Shown here: positions 1 to 7,198 of the stretch, one piece after another
How positions within the stretch are numbered: the stretch's first letter is position 1
Layout: every line of letters starts with the position of its first letter
From: Myxococcales bacterium
GTDB taxonomy: Bacteria; Myxococcota_A; UBA796; GCA-2862545
DNA length: 64,000 nt
Assembly (NCBI GenBank): GCA_019634415.1
Contig: JAHQVJ010000175.1
Coordinates: forward strand, 1 to 64,000
Reading direction: 5' to 3'
Made by a program: the position numbers and the translations under genes
Notes under the pieces: model-generated
What the model saw: only the letters and a program-made list of their open reading frames with translations
Told to the model about the DNA's origin: nothing
Databases searched by the model: none

Positions 1-84
1 ACTCATGCCGGCCACGCCACTCTCGCGCTGCTCGGTGCACTCCAAGTGGATGACTTGCCGGGCCTGAGCTTTCTTCTTGGCCAC
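1..84 (-). CDS. rpmG: 50S ribosomal protein bL33, N-terminal part (runs off left edge)
   Basis: The leftmost 28 codons on the minus strand begin at a GTG (82-84) and read MAKKKAQARQVIHLECTEQ and onward to VAGMS at the window edge. This matches the start of bL33 proteins of the form K-x-x-V-x-L-E-C-T-E followed by a small insertion ending in G-M-S. A strong ribosome site (GAGGTGAGG) lies immediately upstream in the 85-95 region. bL33 is a small protein of the large ribosomal subunit near the E site. Only one cysteine is visible in the N-terminal half, so this is not clearly the zinc-ribbon form with an N-terminal CxxC. The rest of the gene lies outside the window. Confidence 0.8.
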   Translation of the reverse strand, partial: MAKKKAQARQVIHLECTEQRESGVAGMS

Positions 85-115
85 GCCTCACCTCATGAAC
101 GCACGATGACTGATC

Positions 116-132
116 CGCCGCAGGATGCGGCG
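116..132. terminator. short GC hairpin between rpmG and the flavoprotein gene
   Basis: A perfect 7-bp stem (CGCCGCA / TGCGGCG) with a 3-nt loop lies downstream of the flavoprotein gene and upstream of rpmG, both on the minus strand. No T-tract follows on either strand, so it is only a possible terminator or processing hairpin. Confidence 0.25.
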
Positions 133-188
133 ACCCGCACCGGTAATCTGACCCGTCCGCCACCGCAAGCACACGGCCGAGACCACGC

Positions 189-1733
189 TCACACTCTTGT
201 GAGGGAGCCGAAGCCATCGAAGGCCACGGGCTCGCAGCGGTACCCCAGCACCTCGGCCAGCGTCTCGAAGCGGTTGACGGACGTGTTGAACTCCACGTCG
301 TCCCCGGTGAACTGGGCGGGATGCTCGTAGCCCGAGGCGTAGGCGAGGGAGAGCAGCTCCTTGCGAAAGCCCTGGATGTAGCGCGCGAGGCGGTCCGCCT
401 TGACGTCCACGTCCAGGCCCCCCTGCAGCCAGCGGTCGTGGGTGGCGATCCCGGTGGGGCAGTGACCGGTGTGGCACTTCTGCGCCTGGATACAGCCGAT
501 GGCGAGCATGGCCTCGCGAGCCACCGCGATCATGTCGCAGCCCATGGCGAAGGACACCACGCTGCGGTCGGGGAACCCGAGCTTCCCGCTCCCGATCCAG
601 GCCACGCTCCCCGCCACGCCACGCTCCTGGAACACCCGGTACACCCGGCCGAAGCCGATGTTGAAGGGCAAGCTCACGTGGTCGGCGAAGGCCAAGGGCG
701 CAGCCCCCGTTCCGCCCTCTCCCCCATCGATCTGCACGTAGTCGGGTCCCTCGTTCCTCGTCTTCATGCGATCCGCCAGCTCCTCCCAGAAGCGGATCTG
801 GCCCACGGCGCTCTTGATCCCCACGGGCAGCCCCGTCGCCGCCGCGATGCGCTCCACGAAGTCGATCATCTCGTCGACGTTGCCGAAGGCATCGTGATGG
901 TTGGGGCTGTAGCAGGACTTGCCCACGGGGATCCCGCGGCACTCGGCGATCTCCGCGGTGACCTTGGCTGCGGGCAAGATGCCACCCTTGCCTGGCTTGG
1001 CTCCCTGCGACAGCTTCACCTCGATGGCGCGGATGTGCGGATGCCGCTCCACCTTGGCCACTAGGGCCTCCAGGTCGAACCGCCCGTCGGGCGTGCGCGC
1101 GCCGAAGTAGCCAGTACCGAGCTGCCACACGAGCTCGGCCCCCATGTGGTGGTACTGGGCCACGCCTCCCTCGCCGGTGTTGTGGTAGGCGCTCGCCGTG
1201 GCGCAGCCCTTGTTGACGGCCGTGGTGGCGCGCGCCCCGAGCGAGCCGAACGACATCGCGCTCACGTTCACCACGGACATGGGGCGCCACGGTCGGCGAC
1301 GTCCTCGCGCTGCTCCCAGCACCTTCAGGCAGGGCACCAGGGTGGGGTCCTCCTCGATCACATGCGCCTGGTCGTCGGGGAAGGGAAAAGCAGCGTGCTT
1401 GAGGATGGGGTAGCCGTTGCCGTACAGCTCCTCGCTGGTACCAAAGCCGAAGGTGTTGTTCTCCCCCTTGGCGGTGGCGTAGACCCAGCGCCGCGACGAC
1501 CGGTTGAAGGGGCGCTCCTCCTTGTCGTTGGCGACCCAGTACTGCCTCAGCTCGGGACCGATGCGCTCCGCGAGGTATCGCAGGTGACCGACCACCGGGT
1601 AGTTGTGCTGGATGGCGTGGCGCCGCTGCAGAAAGACGTCGCGAACGAGCACGAGGGCGGCGACGACGACGCTCGCCATCGCCAGTACGACGACGAGGCT
1701 GAACCCAGGATTGGAGAGAACGAACTGTTGCAT
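189..1733 (-). CDS. membrane-anchored FMN-binding glutamate synthase family protein
   Basis: The protein is 514 residues from an ATG at 1731-1733. It opens with one hydrophobic segment (residues about 8-33) followed by basic residues, so it is probably anchored to the inner membrane with a cytoplasmic catalytic domain. The rest resembles the FMN-binding (central) domain of glutamate synthase large subunits, with the signatures SxxMSFGSLG, KLSQGAKPGKGG, QIDGGEGGTGAAP and a C-x5-C-x4-C cluster (GC-IQAQK-CHTGHC) like the 3Fe-4S ligands of GltB. No glutaminase or GXGXG domain is present, so this is the stand-alone GltB2-like family. The redox substrate is not known. Longer reading frames upstream exist, but this start puts the membrane segment at the N-terminus. 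It diverges from the coiled-coil gene at 1820. Confidence 0.85.
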   Translation of the reverse strand: MQQFVLSNPGFSLVVVLAMASVVVAALVLVRDVFLQRRHAIQHNYPVVGHLRYLAERIGPELRQYWVANDKEERPFNRSSRRWVYATAKGENNTFGFGTSEELYGNGYPILKHAAFPFPDDQAHVIEEDPTLVPCLKVLGAARGRRRPWRPMSVVNVSAMSFGSLGARATTAVNKGCATASAYHNTGEGGVAQYHHMGAELVWQLGTGYFGARTPDGRFDLEALVAKVERHPHIRAIEVKLSQGAKPGKGGILPAAKVTAEIAECRGIPVGKSCYSPNHHDAFGNVDEMIDFVERIAAATGLPVGIKSAVGQIRFWEELADRMKTRNEGPDYVQIDGGEGGTGAAPLAFADHVSLPFNIGFGRVYRVFQERGVAGSVAWIGSGKLGFPDRSVVSFAMGCDMIAVAREAMLAIGCIQAQKCHTGHCPTGIATHDRWLQGGLDVDVKADRLARYIQGFRKELLSLAYASGYEHPAQFTGDDVEFNTSVNRFETLAEVLGYRCEPVAFDGFGSLTRV

Positions 1734-1819
1734 GACGGACCGATATCTCGACGTGCCACGTCCAATGCAATGAAGGCGCCTGTCTGTGCGTAGGGGGCGT
1801 CCTGCTGGGAGGTTGGCCC

Positions 1820-2767
1820 ATGCCCATTCGACTCGATGACGAGGACGACGGCCCACCGTCGGCAAACGCAGACCGTGTGGGACTGCAGGATGCGGTGAAG
1901 GCAGCCCGCCGCTCCGTGGCCTACTGGGAGGAGGAGCTGCAGAAGCGCGTGCAGGAGGTCCAGTCCCTCGACGGGATGGTGAGCACGGTGCTGAATCGGC
2001 TGTTGGGCACCCACGAGGCCAAGATCGAAGCCGGGATCGCGGCGGTGCAGGAGGCGCGAGCGCGTCTCGAGCAGGCCCGAACCTCGGTGGAGCGAGCCGA
2101 GCAGGGGGTGCACGACTTCGAGCGCCAGTCCGCGCAGGCCGCAGCTGCCAGGGAAGCACGCGACAGCCAGCTGGAGGCGCTGGCGGATCAGGTGCGAGGC
2201 ACCGCGCACCCGAGCGCCGCGCAGCTCGACGAGATCGAGATCGAGCTCGACGCCACCGAAGCCGAGCTCGCCCCCCTGCGCACGGCGCTGACCCACGGCG
2301 CCTCGCTGGCTGCCTACCTGGGCTCGTTGCTCATGAAGTACCAGCGAGCCGCAGACTCCGACAACCTGGGCGACCTGGCCAGCATGGCCGTGGGTACTCG
2401 CTTCCGGGAGCAGCTGGCCGAGCTCAAGCGCGGCGTACAGGATCTGCCCGAGCGGGCCCGCGCCTTCGACGAGGCCTGCCAAGCCATCGGCCTGTCCATG
2501 CGGACAGAGCGGCGCTCCGACGTGCGAACCAGCTCCGGAAGCCCCGCCTTCGAGACCCTGCTGTCGGTGACGGGCAACCACTGGGTGAGCACGATGCTGT
2601 CGGCCCACCGACTCGACGAGTTCCACGGGTTGATCCGCTCCGTTCACGAAGACACCGATCTCACGGTGCAGGGGCTGCAGGATCGGCTCACCGGCCTGCA
2701 GAAACGCGCCGACACGCTGCGCTCCGAGCGGCGGAGGCTGCTGCGAACCCTGCAGGACAGCAGGTGA
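1820..2767 (+). CDS. hypothetical coiled-coil protein
   Basis: This 315-residue protein has no recognisable catalytic motif. After a short acidic N-terminus (PIRLDDEDDGPPS) it is almost wholly predicted helix. Long Ala/Glu/Arg/Gln-rich heptad-like stretches at about residues 25-75, 80-150 and 270-312 suggest antiparallel or oligomeric coiled coils. There is no signal peptide or membrane segment, so it should be cytoplasmic. It lies 86 bp from the divergent flavoprotein gene and 24 bp upstream of the OmpA-family gene, so co-transcription with the latter is likely. A structural or scaffolding role is only inferred from composition. Confidence 0.7.
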   Translation: MPIRLDDEDDGPPSANADRVGLQDAVKAARRSVAYWEEELQKRVQEVQSLDGMVSTVLNRLLGTHEAKIEAGIAAVQEARARLEQARTSVERAEQGVHDFERQSAQAAAAREARDSQLEALADQVRGTAHPSAAQLDEIEIELDATEAELAPLRTALTHGASLAAYLGSLLMKYQRAADSDNLGDLASMAVGTRFREQLAELKRGVQDLPERARAFDEACQAIGLSMRTERRSDVRTSSGSPAFETLLSVTGNHWVSTMLSAHRLDEFHGLIRSVHEDTDLTVQGLQDRLTGLQKRADTLRSERRRLLRTLQDSR

Positions 2768-2791
2768 TCCCACGAGCGTGTACCGTGGGGT

Positions 2792-4897
2792 GTGCCCGAC
2801 ACCGCCCGCATCGACACTGCAGATCCGTGCGGCCCTCGACTCCTCGGCGGGGGGTGCTTCTACGCCGAGGACGGATCGAGTCTGTGCACCGGAGACCAAG
2901 ACACGGCCTCGGAGCTACAGGCGCTGCCTGGTGAGCTGAAGGGGGGCGGGGCTGCCCACGCCTGCGGATGCGACGTGGGCGCTCCGACGTCGTCGGCGCT
3001 GGCACTCCTCGTCGCCGTGTGGATCGCGGTCCTCCGCCGGCTGCCCATCTCGCTGCTGGTGATCGGACTGTCGTCCAGCGCGAGTGTGGCCCGGGCTCAG
3101 GTCGACGCTCAGCGCTTCCGCGTGACGGACGGCGGCGCCATGCCGCTGCTGTGGGAGGGAGACCTGGGCCCCCGCTGGACGGGTGGCCTCACGCTGTCCT
3201 TGAACACCGCCCGCACGCTGGCCGTGCTGGAGGGCGTCGCAGAGCCCGGCGTGCTCCTGGACCGCGTGTGGACCTGGGAGCTGTCGGGTTCCATGAACTT
3301 CGGCGGCGTGGCTCGCGCAGGTGTGGCGGCCCCGTTTCACGCCATCACCTTCGACGGAGATCGCATCGATGGCCTGAAGGGCGGCGACCTCGTGGTCTGG
3401 CTGTCGATCCCCGTCACGAAGGCGAGTGCGCCCACCCAGGCAGCCTGGACCGTGAAGATCAATGCGCCCACCGGCCGTCCCGAGTGGCTCCTGGGCGACG
3501 CGGGCGTGGTCACGGGCCTGCTGTCGGCCACACTCCCCTCGGGCCCCTTCCAGACCACGGTCAACCTCGGGGCGGCGATCCAGCAGAGCGTGCCCCTGCC
3601 CGGGATGGTGTGGGGCAGCCACTGGGTCTACGGCGTGGGGCTCCGGGCCGAGCCTGCTGGGCCGCTGTGGACCACCCTGGAGCTGACGGGAAATGCCCCC
3701 GTGCGGTTCTGGTCGGGCCGGCCCGCGGCCTACCCCACCGAGGTGCTGCTCTCCGGGGGGGCCGCCGCCACGCGCTTCACCTCGCTGGGTCTCGGGGTGG
3801 GAACCGGCCTCAGCCGCGGCCTGGGCGCCTCGACGCTGCGGGTGGTGGCCCTGCTCGACGTGAGAGCCCGCAACGAGCGCGACCAAGACGGGGACGGCAT
3901 CGCCGACCTACGGGACCTGTGCCGCCAGCAGCCCGAGGACGAAGACGGCTACCGGGATCGCGATGGCTGCCCAGACATCGACAACGACGGCGACGGACTC
4001 CTCGACATGGCAGACGCCTGCCCCGACATGGCCGAGGTGGTGAACGGGCACGAGGACGACGATGGCTGCCCGGACCGCATCGCCACGCTCGAGGTCGCTC
4101 TACAGCCCGTCGAAGGGCTCTCCGAGGCCACGGTTCGGGTGGGCGCAGCCAGACCGGTGGTCGTGTTCGCGGGAGAGACCCTGCAGCGGCGCCTCGAAGT
4201 CGACAGCGTGACGGTGGAGGTGAAAGCTCCACAGTTCCACCCGCACACCGCCGAGGTCGCGCTGGCGAGCGGCACGGTTCGGCACGAGGTGCAGCTCGAG
4301 CCGTTTCGCTACGGCGATCTGATCCTCACGGTGAACGATCCGCGGGGGCGCCCGGTGGCGGCAGCGCGCGCCGCCGTCGACGGTGGCCCGCTCGACGCCC
4401 TCGAGCAACCGTGGAGGCTGCTGTCGGGGGAGCGACAGATCCGCGTGACGGCCGAGGGCTACTTCCCGCGCACCGTGACGCTCCAGATCCCCGCCGACCG
4501 CGAGGTCGCAGCCACCATCACGCTCACGCCCACGTCGGTGGCGCTCGAGGGCTCTCGGGTGGAGCTGGGCCAGCGCCTCCACTTCGAGATCGACGAAGAC
4601 ACGCTGACCGAGGACGACCACGTGGTGGTCAGCGAGCTCGCCCGCTGGATGGCGGCTCATGCCGAGGTGCGCTTGCTCCGCATCGAGGGGCACGCCGATC
4701 CGTCGGGCAGCAGCCAGCACAACTACGAGCTGTCCGAGCGCCGGGCACACGCCATCCGCGATGCCCTGGTTCAGGCCGGTGTGGAGCCCCAGCGCCTACA
4801 GCCCATCGGCTCGGGGGAGGCGGTCCGCTCGGGCGACGGCGACGCGGCCGATCGCCGAGTGAGCTTCACCGTGCTGATTTGGGACGACCTTCCTTGA
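2792..4897 (+). CDS. OmpA-family outer-membrane protein with TSP3-like repeats
   Basis: The long reading frame (GTG at 2792, 701 residues) encodes a secreted protein. A beta-rich region spans about residues 105-360. It is followed by calcium-binding thrombospondin-type-3-like repeats (DQDGDGIAD, DNDGDGLLD, EDDDGCPD; about 366-430), two carboxypeptidase-regulatory-like beta segments, and a C-terminal OmpA/MotB peptidoglycan-binding domain (about 585-700, with EGHADPSGSSQHNYELSERR). It is expected to tether the outer membrane to the cell wall. The start is uncertain. A hydrophobic signal segment ends at about residue 101 (SSASVARA-Q), so initiation at GTG 3017 would give a normal signal peptide. 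Residues 57-83 resemble a MYXO-CTERM sorting tail (CGC, hydrophobic stretch, RR). The 3' end overlaps the convergent tail-tube gene by 32 bp. Confidence 0.8.
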   Translation: MPDTARIDTADPCGPRLLGGGCFYAEDGSSLCTGDQDTASELQALPGELKGGGAAHACGCDVGAPTSSALALLVAVWIAVLRRLPISLLVIGLSSSASVARAQVDAQRFRVTDGGAMPLLWEGDLGPRWTGGLTLSLNTARTLAVLEGVAEPGVLLDRVWTWELSGSMNFGGVARAGVAAPFHAITFDGDRIDGLKGGDLVVWLSIPVTKASAPTQAAWTVKINAPTGRPEWLLGDAGVVTGLLSATLPSGPFQTTVNLGAAIQQSVPLPGMVWGSHWVYGVGLRAEPAGPLWTTLELTGNAPVRFWSGRPAAYPTEVLLSGGAAATRFTSLGLGVGTGLSRGLGASTLRVVALLDVRARNERDQDGDGIADLRDLCRQQPEDEDGYRDRDGCPDIDNDGDGLLDMADACPDMAEVVNGHEDDDGCPDRIATLEVALQPVEGLSEATVRVGAARPVVVFAGETLQRRLEVDSVTVEVKAPQFHPHTAEVALASGTVRHEVQLEPFRYGDLILTVNDPRGRPVAAARAAVDGGPLDALEQPWRLLSGERQIRVTAEGYFPRTVTLQIPADREVAATITLTPTSVALEGSRVELGQRLHFEIDEDTLTEDDHVVVSELARWMAAHAEVRLLRIEGHADPSGSSQHNYELSERRAHAIRDALVQAGVEPQRLQPIGSGEAVRSGDGDAADRRVSFTVLIWDDLP

Positions 4898-5336
4898 CGT
4901 ACAAGCCGTCGAAGGCCAGCTCCACCGTCTCCACGGCCACGTCCGAGCCGCCACTGTTCAGATCCGGCCCCTCCCAGCTGACGGGCCAGGTGCGCATGAA
5001 GCTGTAGCGACGCACCTCGGTGCCGTCGTTGTCGTAGACGATCACCGCCCCAGAGTCCTCGCGCTGTCCGGAGAACTCGTCGCGCAGATACCGATCCCGC
5101 CACTCGAGCAGGGTCTGGCTGGCGTTGGTGGCGTAGCGGAGCACCACGTTCTCGTAGCGAGACTGGCCCGGACGCTTGTGGGTGCGCCCGTTGACCCCTC
5201 CTTCCTCGATCTCGAAGACGGCGGAGCTGGTCTTCAGGCCGCTGAACTCCTGGAAGTGGGCGACCTGGACGTTGTTGATCTCCAAGGCGAAGTAGTAGTT
5301 GCCCAATGGGTCGCGATTGGAAACCTCGTCGGCCAT
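4866..5336 (-). CDS. phage tail tube (gp19 family) protein, orphan
   Basis: This 156-residue protein starts at ATG 5334-5336 behind a strong ribosome site (GGGGGAG). The opening (NRDPLGNYYFALEINNVQ), the FSGLK motif and the R-x-Y-S-F-x-R-T-W-P-V-W segment are typical of the T4 gp19-like tail-tube proteins (PF06841). These build the inner tube of phage tails, tailocins and extracellular contractile injection systems. No sheath, baseplate, spike or AAA+ ATPase gene lies nearby, so this copy is isolated. It could supply a remote injection system or be a domesticated paralogue. It overlaps the OmpA-family gene tail to tail. Confidence 0.85.
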   Translation of the reverse strand: MADEVSNRDPLGNYYFALEINNVQVAHFQEFSGLKTSSAVFEIEEGGVNGRTHKRPGQSRYENVVLRYATNASQTLLEWRDRYLRDEFSGQREDSGAVIVYDNDGTEVRRYSFMRTWPVSWEGPDLNSGGSDVAVETVELAFDGLYVKEGRPKSAR

Positions 5337-5398
5337 GTCTCCCCCGGAGAAGCGCGGTGATGCCCCCGCCAGCATAGCGCGCCGCAGGACCCCACGGG

Positions 5399-6160
5399 CT
5401 ACCGCGGCAGACGAAGATCCGGACGCTCGGCCGACCACTGGCGACGCTCGTCCTCGGTGATGGGATGCTCGCTGTGCTGCACCACGGAGCCCAGCCAGGC
5501 AGCCACCGCCTCGCTGACGCGTCGCCCCGACGCACTGTCGGGGCGGGTCGCCCAGTAGGCCAGCGCATGGTTGCGGCGCTCTGCGGGCGTGTCCATCGGT
5601 CGCAGTCCCTCGAGGGGCGTGCCGGTCTCCCACAGCGCATCGAGCTCGTCGGGCAGCGCCACCAGTCGCTCCTCCAGCTCGGTCCTGGCGACCACGGCGT
5701 GGTAGTGCGCGAGCTCGTCGGCCAGGGCGGTGCGCACCTCGGCGCGGTAGGTGTCGAGCTTGCGCTGCGACGGCAGCACCCACAAGGTGGCGGTGGCTCC
5801 TGCGTCGGTGTCGAAAGGCCTCCCGTCGGGCCCCACCGCCGTGGTGCGCCAGCGCGAGTCCCGATCCCACAGCGCCTCGGGCGTCGGGCCCCACCCCGCC
5901 ACGGGGCGGCGGAAGGTGAGCACGCCGTCCTCGAGGATGGCCGCGCCCTTGTAGCGGACCTCGGGCTTGAAGATCACGCGGCCGTCGGAGCGCTTGGCAC
6001 GGTAGCCCAGGGACTTCATCTCCTGGATGATGGCGCCCTCGGCCTGCTGCACGGCCAGGGTGCCCCACACCGTGATCTCCATCACCGGCTCGTCATCCAC
6101 CTCCGGTGGCGCCGGTTGCTCGGACTGTGCCCAAGCCATGGTCGCCGCCCACAAGATCAT
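5399..6160 (-). CDS. secreted hypothetical protein
   Basis: The 253-residue protein begins at ATG 6158-6160, preceded by GGGGAGG, and has a short signal peptide (ILWAATMAWA, cleavage near AWA-Q). The mature protein starts with an acidic linker followed by a segment of about 70 residues (ITVWGTLAVQQAEGAI) that resembles other uncharacterised myxobacterial periplasmic proteins. The C-terminal half is helical and charged. No enzyme motif was recognised. Its ATG overlaps the stop of the upstream thioesterase gene (ATGA), so the two are translationally coupled. Confidence 0.7.
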   Translation of the reverse strand: MILWAATMAWAQSEQPAPPEVDDEPVMEITVWGTLAVQQAEGAIIQEMKSLGYRAKRSDGRVIFKPEVRYKGAAILEDGVLTFRRPVAGWGPTPEALWDRDSRWRTTAVGPDGRPFDTDAGATATLWVLPSQRKLDTYRAEVRTALADELAHYHAVVARTELEERLVALPDELDALWETGTPLEGLRPMDTPAERRNHALAYWATRPDSASGRRVSEAVAAWLGSVVQHSEHPITEDERRQWSAERPDLRLPR

Positions 6161-6591
6161 GTGTCCTCCCCTGACCAAACGTAGGGACCGATCTTGTCGC
6201 GAAAAGCGTCCGTCCACGGCTCAGGTCGTTGGGTGGTGGGATTCACCCGAACGATGGTGCGCGTGCCCTCGGCGTAGGACACGTCTGCGTCGAGCTGCAT
6301 CATGCGAAAGCGAAAGGTCAGCGAGGTGCGTCCCACGCGATCCACCCACACCCGCACTCGCACCCGACCCGTTCCTCGAACGGGCCGCAGGTACTCGATG
6401 GTGTTCGCGCGCACGAGGTGGTGGTGGTCTCCGGCCGAGTGCGGCTCGAAGGCGCCGACCCCCGAGGCTTCCCAGAACGACCCGAGGGTGCGCTCGAACA
6501 GCAGCAGGTAGCGAGCGTTGTGCAGGATGTAGAACGCATCGAGGTCGTCGAAGTAGACGCCCATGATCTGCTCGTGGAAGTGCTGGGCCAC
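6157..6591 (-). CDS. acyl-CoA thioesterase, 4HBT hotdog fold (YbgC/FadM-like)
   Basis: This 144-residue protein from a GTG start has the size and motif order of 4-hydroxybenzoyl-CoA-type thioesterases. Near the N-terminus it has V-x-F-D-D-L-D-A-F-Y-I-L-H-N-A-R-Y, which corresponds to the catalytic Asp and central hotdog helix. It also has the later R-x-x-T-I-E-Y-L-R-P-V-x-G-T strand pair. It should hydrolyse an acyl-CoA thioester in the cytoplasm; chain-length preference cannot be read from sequence. It lies in a leftward operon, 13 bp after the alkyladenine glycosylase gene, and overlaps the next gene by 4 bp. Confidence 0.85.
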   Translation of the reverse strand: MAQHFHEQIMGVYFDDLDAFYILHNARYLLLFERTLGSFWEASGVGAFEPHSAGDHHHLVRANTIEYLRPVRGTGRVRVRVWVDRVGRTSLTFRFRMMQLDADVSYAEGTRTIVRVNPTTQRPEPWTDAFRDKIGPYVWSGEDT

Positions 6592-6604
6592 CTACACCTG
6601 TCCT

Positions 6605-7198
6605 CTATGTGAGCGTCGTAACGTTGGAGACCCAGGTGTCGTCGACCACCGCATAGCGCAGCGGCGCATCCCGATCGGCAGGAGCCGCGTAGTCGATTCC
6701 CACCCGCGGCCCCACCCGGCAGCGCTCCACGGGGGTACCGTGCAGCACCTCGATTCCCCCTGGCTCGTAGACGGCGTGGTGGTTGAAGGAGCCGTCCAGC
6801 GCCAGGGCCGCCCCCACCCGACCGGGTCCGGCCAGCAGCGCGGAACCCGACTTGCCCCCTCTGCGCCCCCGGATCACGTCGATGCCGTCCACGGGCTCGC
6901 ACGCTCGCACCAACACGGCAGCCCCAGGGGGACCCGCCACGAGGTTGAGCATCTGGTGGATGCCGTAGCACAGGTACACGTAGACGCGTCCGGGGGGCCC
7001 GAACATCGGCTCGGTGCGCGCCGTGCGCCCCACCTTGGCGTGACACGCCGTGTCGGCCGGGCCGCAGTAGGCCTCCACCTCGGTGATCCGCAGCGTCACC
7101 TCGTCGCGCTTGATGAAGCGACCCAACAGATCGCGGGCCAGCTCCGGACAGGACCGATCGAAGAAGGTCTGCGCCAAGCGCTGCTCGGGAGCGCTCAT
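6605..7198 (-). CDS. mpg: DNA-3-methyladenine (alkyladenine) glycosylase, AAG/MPG type
   Basis: The 197-residue protein fits the AAG/MPG family (about 190-220 residues in bacteria). It shows the family signatures D-L-L-G-x-x-I, I-T-E-V-E-A-Y-x-G with the catalytic Glu, D-x-A-x-H-A, and M-F-G-P-P-G-R-V-Y-V-Y-L-C-Y-G-I-H-x-x-L-N. It excises alkylated purines such as 3-methyladenine from DNA, the first step of base-excision repair. The ATG at 7196-7198 overlaps the stop of the thioredoxin-TPR gene (ATGA). It is the second gene of a leftward four-gene operon. The set of partners does not point to an adaptive-response regulon. Confidence 0.92.
   Translation of the reverse strand: MSAPEQRLAQTFFDRSCPELARDLLGRFIKRDEVTLRITEVEAYCGPADTACHAKVGRTARTEPMFGPPGRVYVYLCYGIHQMLNLVAGPPGAAVLVRACEPVDGIDVIRGRRGGKSGSALLAGPGRVGAALALDGSFNHHAVYEPGGIEVLHGTPVERCRVGPRVGIDYAAPADRDAPLRYAVVDDTWVSNVTTLT

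Noticed and set aside
88-1827. Long minus-strand open frame with Arg/Pro-rich translation overlapping the glutamate-synthase-like gene
   Set aside because: High-GC shadow frame; the overlapping frame has clear GltB signatures and a ribosome-consistent start.
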